Origin: Pseudomonas sp. K2I15
GTDB taxonomy: Bacteria; Pseudomonadota; Gammaproteobacteria; Pseudomonadales; Pseudomonadaceae
Assembly (NCBI RefSeq): GCF_002204795.1
Contig: NZ_NIXO01000017.1
Span: 1 to 64,000, forward strand
Reading direction: 5' to 3'
Length of the DNA stretch: 64,000 nt
Part shown: piece by piece, positions 1-9,840 of the stretch
How positions within the stretch are numbered: position 1 is the first letter of the stretch
Layout: every line of letters starts with the position of its first letter
The notes under the pieces: model-generated
What the model was told of the DNA's origin: nothing
The model's input: only the letters and a program-made list of their open reading frames with translations
The model's database searches: none
Position numbers and translations under genes: made by a program

Positions 1-129
1 CCACCGCACCCCAAGCCAATCATCCCCCAGCCTTATCGCGCACCATTCACCCCCACCCGTATTTATTGTGACCACAAGCCCCGTGCCTGACACTCCACCC
101 ATCCATCCCCATCGCCCCCGGAGTCCCCA

Positions 130-1041
130 ATGAGTGAGCCTGTGCAGTTCCAAGACAAGGTCGTGATCGTCACCGGTGCCGGCGGCGGATTAGGCCGCGC
201 CCACGCACTGCTGTTCGCCAAACACGGCGCCAAAGTGCTGGTCAACGACCTTGGCGGCTCCACCCAGGGCGAAGGCGCCAACGCCTCAGCTGCCGACCGC
301 GTCGTAGCCGAAATTCGCGAGGCCGGCGGAATAGCTGAAGCCAACCACGACTCCGTCACCGACGGCCACAAAATCGTCCAGAACGCCCTCGACGCCTTCG
401 GCCGCATCGACGTCGTGGTCAACAACGCCGGCATCCTGCGGGATAAAACCTTCCACAAAATGGAAGACAGCGACTGGGACCTGGTCTACCGCGTACACGT
501 CGAAGGCGCCTACAAAGTCACCCGCGCCGCCTGGCCACACCTGCGCGAACAAGCTTACGGCCGGGTGATCTTCACCGCCTCCACCTCCGGCATCTACGGC
601 AACTTCGGCCAGTCCAACTACGGCATGGCCAAGCTCGGCCTGTACGGCCTGACCCGCACCCTGGCCCTGGAAGGCCGCAAGAACAACATCCTGGTCAACG
701 CCATCGCCCCCACCGGCGGCACACGCATGACCGAAGGCCTGATCCCGCCGCAAGTCTTCGAGCGCCTCAAGCCGGAACTGGTCAGCCCACTGGTGGTGTA
801 CCTGGGCAGCGAAGCGTGCCAGGAAACCTCCGGGCTGTTTGAGGTCGGCGGTGGCTGGATCGGCAAGACCCGCTGGGAGCGCAGCCTCGGCGTTGGGTTT
901 GACCCCGAAGCCGGTTTCTCGCCGGATGACGTCGCCGCCCACTGGCAGAAAATCTGCGACTTTGAAGGGGCCGCTCACCCCAAGGACAATATCGAGGCCT
1001 TGAAGGAGATGATGGCCAACCTGCAGAAGTACAGCCTGTGA
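130..1041 (+). CDS. SDR-family (3R)-hydroxyacyl-CoA dehydrogenase-like oxidoreductase
   Basis: This 303-residue protein is a classical short-chain dehydrogenase resembling the dehydrogenase unit of peroxisomal multifunctional enzyme 2, which oxidises (3R)-hydroxyacyl-CoA with NAD(H). Visible features are the nucleotide-binding TGAGGGLG at residues 15-22, NNAG near 98-101, and the catalytic set Ser151, Tyr164 and Lys168. The tail after residue 240 is longer than in minimal SDRs, as in the MFE-2 group. A GGAG Shine-Dalgarno precedes the ATG. It sits upstream of a DUF1302/DUF1329 pair, a setting that suggests oxidation of lipid-like or hydrophobic compounds. The family is certain; the acyl-CoA substrate is inferred. 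Confidence 0.85.
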   Translation: MSEPVQFQDKVVIVTGAGGGLGRAHALLFAKHGAKVLVNDLGGSTQGEGANASAADRVVAEIREAGGIAEANHDSVTDGHKIVQNALDAFGRIDVVVNNAGILRDKTFHKMEDSDWDLVYRVHVEGAYKVTRAAWPHLREQAYGRVIFTASTSGIYGNFGQSNYGMAKLGLYGLTRTLALEGRKNNILVNAIAPTGGTRMTEGLIPPQVFERLKPELVSPLVVYLGSEACQETSGLFEVGGGWIGKTRWERSLGVGFDPEAGFSPDDVAAHWQKICDFEGAAHPKDNIEALKEMMANLQKYSL

Positions 1042-1068
1042 TCGTTGCATGAAGAAGTTTTAATCAAC

Positions 1069-1094
1069 CGGGGCGCCATGGCGCCCCGCTTTAT
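1069..1094 (+). terminator. Rho-independent terminator after the SDR gene
   Basis: A perfect stem, CGGGGCGCC paired with GGCGCCCCG across an AT loop, is followed by a T-rich stretch, 28 bases after the SDR stop codon. A second hairpin (GCCGCTGC/GCAGCGGC, 1111-1130) follows; it is preceded by seven A's and would act on the other strand. Confidence 0.75.
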
Positions 1095-1130
1095 TTCAGG
1101 CATAAAAAAAGCCGCTGCAAAGGCAGCGGC

Positions 1131-1525
1131 TGAAGTAAGACGTTTGATCAAGGAGCAATAAATCAACGTCAGTGAACACCGGTAACAGATTGAAAGTAAT
1201 GATCAATCCATAAAATATTGCTGTTCTTCCAGGTTTTGGAAGCGGGCGGTTCGCCCTGAAAGCCAAGAAATAATAAGCTTTTGTTACAGGATGAAAAATA
1301 GCGATTCAGGACAAGGACTGTTACCAAACCGGCAACAGTGTCGGCAACGCCTCATCCATCCTCCTGATAACCCTTCATCCATCTCGTCCATGCCCCCGCC
1401 AATACCCCGGCCAGAGCGCCTGTTCATCCTTTCGAGCGACAACACGAATACCTCCTTGGTGCGCTTATCGCTCCTCATCGCGGGCAGTAGGGTGGGGCCT
1501 TCTGTCACACCACCGGGGAAGACGC
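1131..1525. other. Intergenic region before the DUF1302 gene
   Basis: About 400 bases without a convincing gene. The region probably carries the promoter of the DUF1302-DUF1329 operon. A small hairpin (GGGCG/CGCCC, 1244-1256) is visible. Open frames here lack a coding signature and were not called. Confidence 0.4.
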
Positions 1526-3313
1526 ATGACAAAAACAACAATGCGCGCCATCTTCAGGCCACAGGCGCTGGCCGCTGCGGTTGCTTTGGGTTGCTGTGCC
1601 CAGGCGCAGGCTGTTTCGTTCAACATCGGCGAGATCGAAGGGCAATTCGATTCCTCGCTGTCGGTAGGTGCCAGCTGGGGCATGCGCGATGCCGACAAAA
1701 AACTGGTGGGCATTCCCAACGGCGGCACCGGCCAGGCGTCCACGGGCGATGACGGTCGCCTGAACTTCAAGAAGGGCGAGACCTTCTCCAAGATCTTCAA
1801 GGGTATCCACGACCTGGAGCTTAAGTACGGCGACAGCGGCGTGTTCGTGCGCGGCAAGTATTGGTACGACTTCGAACTGCAGGACGAAGACCGCGAATTC
1901 AAGCAGATCAGCAATAACCACCGCGACGAGGGTGCGCGCTCTTCCGGCTATGAATTGCTGGATGCGTTCGTCTATCACAACTACTCGATCGGCGATTTAC
2001 CGGGCAACGTGCGCGTCGGCAAGCAGGTGGTCAGTTGGGGCGAAAGTACCTTCATCGGCAACTCCATCAACAGCATCAACCCCATCGACGTTTCCGCGTT
2101 CCGCCGGCCCGGTGCCGAGATCAAGGAAGGGCTGATTCCGGTCAACATGCTGTTTGCGTCCCAGAGCCTGACCAACCAGTTGAGTGTGGAAGGTTTCTAC
2201 CAGTTGAACTGGGAAAACACCGTGGTGGACAACTGCGGCACCTTCTTCGGCAACGACGTGGTGGCCCATGGCTGTAACAGCAACTACACCGTCGGCAGCC
2301 CGGCGATTGCTCCGCTGCAACCCGTGGCGGCGGCGTTTGGCCAGGGCTTCCAGGTAACGAAGGAAGGCGTTGTGGTGCAGCGTGCGCCGGATCGGGAAGC
2401 GCGCGATGGTGGCCAGTTCGGTGCCGCCTTGCGCTGGCTGGGCGATGACACCGAGTACGGGTTGTACTTCATGAATTACCACAGCCGCACGCCTACTGTG
2501 GGCACCATCACTGCAAACACCAACCTGGCGACGCTCGGCAGAATCATCAACACCGGTAACGCGATTGCACCTGGCAATGGTGTTGGCCTGGCCACCAGCG
2601 CGCTGCTCGGCAACGGCCAGTACTACCTCGACTACCCGGAAAATATCCGCCTGTTCGGCGCCAGCTTCTCCACCACCTTGCCCACCGGCACCGCGTGGAC
2701 TGGCGAGATCAGCTACCGCCCGAACGCCCCGGTACAACTCAACACCACGGACCTGACCCTGGCGATGGTCACTCCGCTGTCGGCTTCGGCCTCACCGATC
2801 AAAAGCACCTTCGGCGCCGACAACTCGGGTTACCGGCGCAAGGAAATCACCCAGATCCAAAGCACCATGACCCAATTCTTCGACCAAGTGCTGGGCGCTG
2901 AACGCCTGACCCTGGTGGGCGAAGCGGCCTTCGTTCACGTCGGCGGCCTTGAGGCCAAATCCAAGCTGCGTTATGGCCGTGATTCGGTCTACGGCCAGTA
3001 CGGCTTTGGCGGCGATACCGACGGTTTTGTCACGGCCAACTCCTGGGGTTATCGCGCCCGGGCCATCCTCGATTACAACAACGTGTTCGCCGGGGTCAAC
3101 CTTAAACCCAATGTGTCGTGGTCCCAGGACGTCAGCGGCTATGGCCCCAACGGCCTGTTCAACGAAGGGGCCAAGGCGATCAGCGTTGGCGTGGATGCGG
3201 ACTACCGCAACACCTACACCGCGAGCCTGAGCTACACCGACTTTTTTGGCGGGGACTACAACACCCTCACCGACCGCGACTTCATCGCCTTAAGCTTCGG
3301 CGTGAACTTCTGA
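1526..3313 (+). CDS. DUF1302 family outer-membrane-type protein
   Basis: A 595-residue protein with a signal peptide (basic start, hydrophobic AAAVALGCCAQAQA core, cleavage near residue 29), then a long beta-rich body rich in aromatic and Gly/Asn residues that ends in a phenylalanine (GVNF). This fits a beta-barrel-like envelope protein of the DUF1302 family. Such proteins are almost always encoded next to a DUF1329 partner, as here, and the pair occurs in loci for degradation of hydrophobic substrates such as steroids and other lipids. The gap to the next gene is 26 bases, indicating co-transcription. Biochemical function is unknown. Confidence 0.85.
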   Translation: MTKTTMRAIFRPQALAAAVALGCCAQAQAVSFNIGEIEGQFDSSLSVGASWGMRDADKKLVGIPNGGTGQASTGDDGRLNFKKGETFSKIFKGIHDLELKYGDSGVFVRGKYWYDFELQDEDREFKQISNNHRDEGARSSGYELLDAFVYHNYSIGDLPGNVRVGKQVVSWGESTFIGNSINSINPIDVSAFRRPGAEIKEGLIPVNMLFASQSLTNQLSVEGFYQLNWENTVVDNCGTFFGNDVVAHGCNSNYTVGSPAIAPLQPVAAAFGQGFQVTKEGVVVQRAPDREARDGGQFGAALRWLGDDTEYGLYFMNYHSRTPTVGTITANTNLATLGRIINTGNAIAPGNGVGLATSALLGNGQYYLDYPENIRLFGASFSTTLPTGTAWTGEISYRPNAPVQLNTTDLTLAMVTPLSASASPIKSTFGADNSGYRRKEITQIQSTMTQFFDQVLGAERLTLVGEAAFVHVGGLEAKSKLRYGRDSVYGQYGFGGDTDGFVTANSWGYRARAILDYNNVFAGVNLKPNVSWSQDVSGYGPNGLFNEGAKAISVGVDADYRNTYTASLSYTDFFGGDYNTLTDRDFIALSFGVNF

Positions 3314-3339
3314 TTTGGCTTAAAGAAGGACAAGAGACT

Positions 3340-4707
3340 ATGCGCAAGATGATTCTGCAATGCGGCGTGTTGGCGCTGAGCCTGTTGGCTGCCAACGTGA
3401 TGGCCGCGGTGTCGCCGGAAGAAGCGGCCAAGCTGGGCACCACCCTGACCCCGGTGGGCGCCGAAAAAGCCGGTAATGCCGACGGCTCGATCCCGCCATG
3501 GACCGGTGGCATCCCGAAAAACGCCGGTGCGGTGGACAGCAAAGGCTTCCTCGCCGACCCGTTCGCCAATGAAAAACCACTGTTCGTGATCACCGCCGCC
3601 ACGGTCGACAAGTACAAGGACAAACTGTCCGAAGGCCAGGTGGCGATGTTCAAGCGCTACCCGCAAACCTACAAGATCCCGGTCTACCCGACCCACCGCA
3701 CGGTCAACCTGCCGCCGGAGATCTACGACTCGATCAAGCGCAGCGCGCTGAACGTGCATGCGATCAACGACGGCAACGGCCTGGAGAACTTCACCGGCAA
3801 CCGCTACTACGCGTTCCCGATTCCGAAGACCGGCGTGGAGGTGCTGTGGAACCACATCACCCGTTACCACGGCGGCAACCTGCGCCGCATCATCACCCAG
3901 GCCACGCCGCAGACCAACGGCAGCTACACCTCGATCCGCTTCGAAGAAGAAGTGGCCGTGCCGCAACTGATGCCCGACCTGGACCCGGCCAAAGGCGCCA
4001 ATGTGTTGAGTTTCTTCAAGCAGTCGGTAACCGCCCCGGCGCGCCTGGCGGGTAACGTGCTGCTGGTGTACGAAACCCTCGACCAAGTGAAGGAGCCGCG
4101 TCTGGCCTGGATCTACAACGCCGGCCAGCGCCGTGTGCGCCGTGCGCCGCAAGTCTCTTATGACGGCCCGGGTACTGCCGCCGATGGCTTGCGCACCACC
4201 GACAACTTCGACATGTTCTCCGGCGCACCCGACCGCTACGACTGGAAGCTGGTGGGCAAGAAGGAAATGTACATTCCGTACAATAGCTACAAGCTCGACT
4301 CGCCGACCCTCAAGTACGACGACATCATCAAGGCTGGCCACATCAACCAGGACCTGACCCGCTATGAGCTGCACCGGGTCTGGGAAGTGATTGGTACCGT
4401 CAAGCCGAGCGAACGGCACATCTACGCCAAGCGCCACATGTACATCGACGAAGACAGCTGGCAAGTCGCGCTGGTGGACCACTACGACGGCCGTGGCCAA
4501 CTGTGGCGTGTCGCTGAAGGTCATGCGCAGTTCTACTATGACCACCAGGTGCCGGCCTACACCGTCGAGACCCTGTACGACATCATCGCCGGGCGCTACA
4601 TCGCCTTGGGGATGAAGAACGAAGAGAAGAGCAGCTTCGTGTTCGGCTTTGCGGCCAAGGCGGCGGACTACACACCGGCGGCATTGCGCTCTGAGGGCGT
4701 GCGCTAA
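3340..4707 (+). CDS. DUF1329 family periplasmic/outer-membrane-associated protein
   Basis: A 455-residue protein with a clear signal peptide (MRKMILQCGVLALSLL, cleavage after the ANVMA segment) followed by a DUF1329 domain covering nearly the whole chain. The ATG at 3340 was chosen because it begins the signal peptide and has AAGGACAAGAG just upstream; the open frame extends further upstream only into the end of the DUF1302 gene. It is the usual operon partner of DUF1302. The fold resembles LolA/LolB-like lipid-binding barrels in family descriptions, so a role in moving hydrophobic molecules is plausible but inferred. Confidence 0.87.
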   Translation: MRKMILQCGVLALSLLAANVMAAVSPEEAAKLGTTLTPVGAEKAGNADGSIPPWTGGIPKNAGAVDSKGFLADPFANEKPLFVITAATVDKYKDKLSEGQVAMFKRYPQTYKIPVYPTHRTVNLPPEIYDSIKRSALNVHAINDGNGLENFTGNRYYAFPIPKTGVEVLWNHITRYHGGNLRRIITQATPQTNGSYTSIRFEEEVAVPQLMPDLDPAKGANVLSFFKQSVTAPARLAGNVLLVYETLDQVKEPRLAWIYNAGQRRVRRAPQVSYDGPGTAADGLRTTDNFDMFSGAPDRYDWKLVGKKEMYIPYNSYKLDSPTLKYDDIIKAGHINQDLTRYELHRVWEVIGTVKPSERHIYAKRHMYIDEDSWQVALVDHYDGRGQLWRVAEGHAQFYYDHQVPAYTVETLYDIIAGRYIALGMKNEEKSSFVFGFAAKAADYTPAALRSEGVR

Positions 4708-4731
4708 AACCGGATTGAAATACAGTCAACC

Positions 4732-4820
4732 TGTGGGAGCGGGCTTGCTCGCGAAGGCGGTGTATCAGTCATACATGTGCTGGCTGACCCGCCGCCTTCG
4801 CGAGCAAGCCCGCTCCCACA
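4732..4820. repeat. Intergenic inverted repeat, family A (copy 1)
   Basis: Left arm TGTGGGAGCGGGCTTGCTC... and a complementary right arm ...GAGCAAGCCCGCTCCCACA flank a variable centre of about 35 bases. It lies just after the DUF1329 gene and is one of ten family A copies in the window. Confidence 0.9.
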
Positions 4821-4848
4821 TTTACTGTGTTCCACCTTTAGGACTGAT

Positions 4849-4879
4849 GCCGGGTTGCCTTTTGGCTCCCGGCTTTTTT
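4849..4879 (+). terminator. Rho-independent terminator of the DUF1302-DUF1329 operon
   Basis: GCCGGG and CCCGGC form a stem around a 13-base loop, followed by six T's. It is downstream of repeat copy 1 and upstream of the LuxR gene, so it separates the two units. Confidence 0.75.
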
Positions 4880-4979
4880 ATGTCCGGCAATCAGCCTGCT
4901 GAATACTCCTCAACAACCGTCAACCATAGGACTAGGGTAGGGCGCACGCCGCCTAATAATAAAAAACAGGGACGCAGTA

Positions 4980-7469
4980 ATGACCGCCATGACCCGTTGT
5001 CTGGATCGTCCTGGATTCATGCCACGTTTGTCGCCCCACCACCTGTTGCGCCCGCGACTGGCCGGGCCGTTGCTCAACGCCTCGGCGCGGGTGAAGTTGC
5101 TCTGCGCCCCGGCCGGCAGCGGCAAGAGCGCGCTGCTCGCCGAGTGCGCGTTGCAGGCGCCTTCGGATTGCCTGGTGTATTGGCTGCCGCTGAACGGCGC
5201 CGCCCTGGATTTGTGTCAGCGCCTGGCCCAAAGCCTCGGCCTGGATTTTGTCGACGAACCCACGCTGCTGCTGGCCCTCAACCGCTGGCAAGCGCCTGCC
5301 TGGCTGTTTCTCGATGATTTTTGCCGGGTGCCGGCACCTGAACTGGATGCATTGCTCGATCGCATTCTGGCGGCCAGCAGTCCCGTTTTATCCTGGTGGA
5401 TTGGCGCGCGGCGGCGGCCGGCCTGTAACTGGCCACGGTTGTTGCTCGACGATGAATTGTGGGAGTGCAGTGCTGCCGAGTTGGCGTTTGATCACACCGA
5501 GGTCCAGCACTTGGCCGGACCCTGCGCCGACAAGGTGCTGAAGTTCAGCGCCGGCTGGTGCGCCGGCGTGCGCATCGCATTGCTTGAAGGCGACGGGCAC
5601 CCCGACAAAACCCTGCTCGACTACCTGCAACACGAACTGTTCAGCGGCCTGGCCCCGGAGCTGGCCGAAGCCTGGCGCGTGCTTGCGCACCTGCCACGCT
5701 TCAATCCGAGCTTGTGCGATCACCTGTTCGGCTTTGGCGACGGTGCCGACTACCTGCGTGACTTGCAGACGTTGGGGGCCTTCATCGAGCCCTGGGAAGA
5801 CGCCACCGACTGGCTGCAAATCTTCCCGCCGCTGGCGCAGCTGTTGCTCGACGAGCCCTGGCCGGCCAAGCGCTCCTGGCACCGGCGCGCCTGCCAATGG
5901 TTTACCGCCGCTGAAGACTGGCAAGCGGCGTTTGAACAGGCGCTGCTGGCCGAAGAGTACGAAGTGGCCGTGAGCCTGTTGCAGCATTTCAGTTTTGAAG
6001 ACCTGTTCCGCCAGCAAAACGCAGTGCTGTTGTTGCGCCTGCATGAACAGCATGGCGATGAGTTGATGCTGGGTTCGGCGCAACTGGTGGGGCTGGTGAC
6101 GGCGGCGTTGCTGTTTGCCGGGCGTTTCGATCAGGCGGCGTTGTGCATCGATCAACTGGCGCGTTTCACCCCGCAACCGACCGCGCATTTGCAGCGCTAT
6201 CTGCTGGCCCGCTGGCAGGCGCAATGGGGTTGGCTGCTGCATCTTGGGGGCGAGGCCGCACGTGCCCAGGAACATTTTCTTGAGGCCCTGCAAGACTTGC
6301 CGGAAAGCGCCTGGACGTCGCGCTTGATGTGCCTGTCAGGGCTGACCCAGCAGGCCTTGCTGCGTGGAGAACTGGATGTGGCCCAGTCGCTTAACCGCGA
6401 GGCGTTGTGCCTGGCGCGTTCCCATGGCTCATTGCTGCTGGAGGCGTTGCTGGAACTGGATCATGCGCAGTTGCTGGAACAGCGCGGTGCGCCGTATCGG
6501 GCCCAGAGCCTGCTGGAAAATGTGCAGCAGATGCTGGTTCAGCAACGACTAAAGGCCGGGCCGTTGGTAGGGCGGATTTCGTTGCGACGTGGGCATCTGG
6601 CCCTGCGCCAAGGTCACGATGCCGTCGCCGCCGAATGCTTCGAATCCGGCCTGGGCATGTGCCTGCACAGCCAGGACAAACGCGTGCTCTACGGCTACCT
6701 CGGCCTGGCACTGCTGGCCGCCAACAAGGGCGATTACGCCCAGGCATTTATCCAATTGCGAGACGCCGAGCGCCTGATGCAGCAACGCCAGGTGCCTGAC
6801 ACCGTGTATCGCGCCGTGTTGTTGTTGCTCAGTGGGCATTTCTGGTTGCAGCAGGGTCGCGCCGAACTGACCCTCGAAGCGGTGACCCGCGTACTGCGTC
6901 ACTACCGTGGGCCCAAGGCCAAACAGGCGCCGCCGGCCACTCTGGAGCTGATCCCGCGCCTTGAGTATTTGCAGGTGTTGGCCGAAGTGAAACTGCGTCG
7001 CGCCGAAGAGCCCATTGCCCGCCTGAATGCCTTGCTGGAGACCACCCGGCAGCGGGGCATGCTGTGCCTGGAAGCGGAATTGCAGTTGGTGTTGGGGGAA
7101 GTGGCCTGGCAAATCGGCGATCGACCGTTGGCCGTGCGTTCACTGGAAGCCGGGTTGGAACTGGCGGGGCGTTGTCAGGTGCAACAGGCGATTCGCGAGT
7201 TGCGCCTCAGGCAACCGGGGCTGTTGAGTGCGTTGGGGTTGGAGCCGCAGGAGTGCCTGGCGGCGGCGGGGGAGAATCCTCTGAGCCAGCGCGAGCTTGA
7301 GGTGCTGCAACTGATTGCCCAGGGCAATTCCAATCTGGAAATCGCCGGCCAATTGTTTATTTCTCTGCACACAGTGAAGACCCATGCGCGGCGCATTCAT
7401 AGCAAGTTGGGAGTGGAGCGGCGCACCCAGGCAGTGGCCAAGGCGAAAACCCTGGGATTGATGGCCTGA
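4980..7469 (+). CDS. MalT-like LuxR family transcriptional regulator
   Basis: An 829-residue signal-transduction ATPase of the MalT/LAL type. A Walker A motif (APAGSGKS) is at residues 43-50, followed by a long helical TPR-like middle and a C-terminal LuxR helix-turn-helix at about 763-825 ([14 protein letters not shown] and the [14 protein letters not shown] recognition region). Such proteins bind an inducer and ATP, oligomerise and activate transcription. An AGGGA Shine-Dalgarno lies 7 bases before the ATG. It follows the DUF1302-DUF1329 operon in the same direction, so it is the best candidate for its activator; the ligand is unknown. Confidence 0.88.
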   Translation: MTAMTRCLDRPGFMPRLSPHHLLRPRLAGPLLNASARVKLLCAPAGSGKSALLAECALQAPSDCLVYWLPLNGAALDLCQRLAQSLGLDFVDEPTLLLALNRWQAPAWLFLDDFCRVPAPELDALLDRILAASSPVLSWWIGARRRPACNWPRLLLDDELWECSAAELAFDHTEVQHLAGPCADKVLKFSAGWCAGVRIALLEGDGHPDKTLLDYLQHELFSGLAPELAEAWRVLAHLPRFNPSLCDHLFGFGDGADYLRDLQTLGAFIEPWEDATDWLQIFPPLAQLLLDEPWPAKRSWHRRACQWFTAAEDWQAAFEQALLAEEYEVAVSLLQHFSFEDLFRQQNAVLLLRLHEQHGDELMLGSAQLVGLVTAALLFAGRFDQAALCIDQLARFTPQPTAHLQRYLLARWQAQWGWLLHLGGEAARAQEHFLEALQDLPESAWTSRLMCLSGLTQQALLRGELDVAQSLNREALCLARSHGSLLLEALLELDHAQLLEQRGAPYRAQSLLENVQQMLVQQRLKAGPLVGRISLRRGHLALRQGHDAVAAECFESGLGMCLHSQDKRVLYGYLGLALLAANKGDYAQAFIQLRDAERLMQQRQVPDTVYRAVLLLLSGHFWLQQGRAELTLEAVTRVLRHYRGPKAKQAPPATLELIPRLEYLQVLAEVKLRRAEEPIARLNALLETTRQRGMLCLEAELQLVLGEVAWQIGDRPLAVRSLEAGLELAGRCQVQQAIRELRLRQPGLLSALGLEPQECLAAAGENPLSQRELEVLQLIAQGNSNLEIAGQLFISLHTVKTHARRIHSKLGVERRTQAVAKAKTLGLMA

Positions 7470-7504
7470 AGCCAAGCGCTATTTCTCAAACAATGAAGAG
7501 CAAA

Positions 7505-7593
7505 TGTGGGAGCGGGCTTGCTCGCGAATGCGGCGTATCAGTCACTGATGCGTTAACTGACAGACCGCCTTCGCGAGCAAGCCCGCTCCCACA
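7505..7593. repeat. Intergenic inverted repeat, family A (copy 2)
   Basis: Arms begin with TGTGGGAGCGGGCTTGCTC and end with its complement. It lies between the convergent LuxR and IclR genes, where it may also act as a transcription barrier. Confidence 0.9.
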
Positions 7594-7624
7594 TTTTGCG
7601 CTGTTGTGTGCCTGGTACTTAGCG

Positions 7625-8422
7625 TTACGGCTGATAGCCCATACGCCAACTCACCGCCTGGGTAGCGGCCAACAAACGTTTCGCCGCCGGGCCGTCCTCA
7701 TCGGCATGGAACAGCGACGTCGGCCCCACGACGGTCAACACCGCCGCCACTTGCCCGACTGCGTTAAACACCGGCGCCGACAACGCGTCCACGCCCGGCA
7801 TCAGCAAACCGTGCACAAAGTGCAGGCCGCGCTGGCGGATTTGCTCGCAGGTGGTGGCGTAGGCCTGGTCATTCGCCAACGCATGGGCGATGCCCGCCTG
7901 AATCTCCCGCTCACGCAAATCCACGGTTTCCCGCGCCGGCAGAAACGCGCTGAACACCAGCCCGGTGGACGAACTGAGCAGCGGCAACACCGAGCCCAAT
8001 TGGGTGACCACCGTCACCGCGCGCACCGCCGGCTCGATATGCACCACGGTCGCGCCCTGGTTGCCCCATACGGCCAGGAAGCAGGTTTCATTCAACTCGT
8101 CCCGCAGTTCTGCCAGGGGCAGGGCGGCGACTTTCAGCACGTCCATGCTGCCCAGCGCGGCGAGGCCCACACGCAAGGCTTCGCGGCCCAGGCCGTAATG
8201 GTTGGTGGCGGTGTTCTGCTCGGCAAAACCTGAGGCAATCAGCGCCTGCAAATAGCGGTGGACCTTGCTCGCCGGCATTTGCACGTGTTCGGCCAGGCGC
8301 GACAGCGAGGTGGCCGGCGACAGTTCAGCCAGGGCCTTGAGGATGTCGGTGCCCACTTCAGCCGAGCGGACTTTCTGTTTACCGGTGTCGCGGGGAGCGG
8401 GCGGCTTTTCCATGGAGGGCAT
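7625..8422 (-). CDS. hmgR: IclR family regulator, probable HmgR
   Basis: A 265-residue IclR-type regulator: an N-terminal winged helix at about 20-80 (LSRLAEHVQMPASKVHRYLQ) and a C-terminal effector domain to about 255. It is transcribed away from hmgA with 110 bases between the starts. In Pseudomonas putida the IclR protein HmgR represses hmgABC and is relieved by homogentisate; position and family make the same role likely here. A second ATG three codons in (8413) is an alternative start. The function is by synteny; no ligand residues were assessed. Confidence 0.8.
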   Translation of the reverse strand: MPSMEKPPAPRDTGKQKVRSAEVGTDILKALAELSPATSLSRLAEHVQMPASKVHRYLQALIASGFAEQNTATNHYGLGREALRVGLAALGSMDVLKVAALPLAELRDELNETCFLAVWGNQGATVVHIEPAVRAVTVVTQLGSVLPLLSSSTGLVFSAFLPARETVDLREREIQAGIAHALANDQAYATTCEQIRQRGLHFVHGLLMPGVDALSAPVFNAVGQVAAVLTVVGPTSLFHADEDGPAAKRLLAATQAVSWRMGYQP

Positions 8423-8476
8423 GAATCCGAAAGACGAATGGGCGTCTTTATAGCTTGACGGTCAACAGGTATCAAA

Positions 8477-8501
8477 TTACGTTATGCGTAACTGGATTAC
8501 G
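8477..8501. promoter_or_regulatory. Candidate HmgR operator between the IclR gene and hmgA
   Basis: A perfect 5-base inverted repeat TTACG-TTATG-CGTAA (8477-8491) is followed by another ATTACG half site ending at 8501, about 30 bases before the hmgA ATG. IclR proteins bind short palindromes in divergent promoters. Assignment is by position and symmetry only. Confidence 0.5.
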
Positions 8502-8532
8502 ATAAAAACAACTTCCGCTCAGAGGACGATCC

Positions 8533-9837
8533 ATGACCCTCGAATCAACTAGTTCAGAGCCGGTCTACCAGTCGGGCTTCGGCAATGAATTTGCCAGTGA
8601 AGCGCTTCCCGGCGCATTGCCCGTCGGCCAGAACGCCCCGCAAAAAGCGCCCTACGGGTTGTACACCGAACTCTTCTCCGGCACCGCGTTCACCATGGCC
8701 CGCAGCGAAGCCCGACGCACCTGGCTGTACCGCATCCAGCCGTCGGCCAATCACCCGGCGTTCGCCAAGCTGGAACGGCAGTTGGCCGGTGGCCCGCTCG
8801 GTGCCGTGACGCCCAATCGCCTGCGCTGGAACCCGCTGGATATTCCCGCTGAGCCGACAGATTTCATTGACGGGCTTGTAGGCGTGGTCGCCAACTCCGG
8901 GTCGGAAAAACCCTCAGGCATCAGCATCTACAACTACCGCGCCAACCGCTCCATGGACCGCGTGTTCTTCAACGCTGACGGCGAACTGTTGATCGTTCCC
9001 GAGCAAGGTCGCTTGCGTATCGCCACCGAGCTGGGTGTGCTGGAAGTCGGGCCGCTGGAGATCGTCGTATTGCCTCGCGGCCTGAAATTCCGAGTCGAGT
9101 TATTGGATGCCCAAGCGCGTGGCTACGTCGCCGAAAACCACGGCGCGCCACTGCGCCTGCCGGACCTCGGGCCGATCGGCAGCAACGGCCTGGCCAACCC
9201 ACGGGATTTCCTCACGCCCGTCGCTCATTACGAAGACCTCAAGCAACCGACCACGCTCGTTCAGAAATTCCTCGGCGAACTGTGGGGCTGCGAGCTGGAC
9301 CATTCGCCGCTGAACGTGGTGGCGTGGCACGGTAACAACGTGCCGTACAAATATGACCTGCGCCGTTTCAACACCATCGGCACCGTGAGTTTCGATCACC
9401 CGGACCCGTCGATCTTCACCGTATTGACCTCGCCCACCAGCGTGCACGGCCTGGCCAACCTTGATTTCGTGATTTTCCCGCCCCGCTGGATGGTCGCCGA
9501 AAACACCTTCCGGCCACCGTGGTTTCACCGCAACTTGATGAACGAATACATGGGCCTGATCCAGGGCGCCTACGACGCCAAGGCCGAAGGCTTCCTGCCC
9601 GGCGGCGCGTCGCTGCACAGTTGCATGAGCGCCCATGGCCCGGATGGCGAGACCTGCACCAAGGCCATTAATGTGGAACTGGCTCCCCACAAGATTGATA
9701 ACACCATGGCGTTCATGTTTGAGACCAGCCAGGTGCTGCGTCCTACACAGTTCGCGCTGGAATGCTCGCAGCTGCAACCTTCTTACGACGCTTGCTGGGC
9801 CTCGCTGCCCGCAACCTTCAACCCGAATCGGAGATAA
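8533..9837 (+). CDS. hmgA: Homogentisate 1,2-dioxygenase
   Basis: The 434-residue enzyme opens the ring of homogentisate to maleylacetoacetate in tyrosine/phenylalanine catabolism. The Fe(II) ligands can be aligned to the human enzyme: His332 and Glu338 in the [16 protein letters not shown] block and His368 in the AHGPDGE segment. The N-terminal YQSGFGNEF signature is also present. Length matches the family. It is the first gene of hmgA-fahA-maiA, with only 3 bases to fahA, and lies opposite its probable IclR repressor. Confidence 0.97.
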   Translation: MTLESTSSEPVYQSGFGNEFASEALPGALPVGQNAPQKAPYGLYTELFSGTAFTMARSEARRTWLYRIQPSANHPAFAKLERQLAGGPLGAVTPNRLRWNPLDIPAEPTDFIDGLVGVVANSGSEKPSGISIYNYRANRSMDRVFFNADGELLIVPEQGRLRIATELGVLEVGPLEIVVLPRGLKFRVELLDAQARGYVAENHGAPLRLPDLGPIGSNGLANPRDFLTPVAHYEDLKQPTTLVQKFLGELWGCELDHSPLNVVAWHGNNVPYKYDLRRFNTIGTVSFDHPDPSIFTVLTSPTSVHGLANLDFVIFPPRWMVAENTFRPPWFHRNLMNEYMGLIQGAYDAKAEGFLPGGASLHSCMSAHGPDGETCTKAINVELAPHKIDNTMAFMFETSQVLRPTQFALECSQLQPSYDACWASLPATFNPNRR

Positions 9838-9840
9838 CCC

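Noticed and set aside
1284..1541. Short frames on both strands before the DUF1302 gene
   Set aside because: No Shine-Dalgarno, no conserved pattern, and they overlap the probable promoter region.
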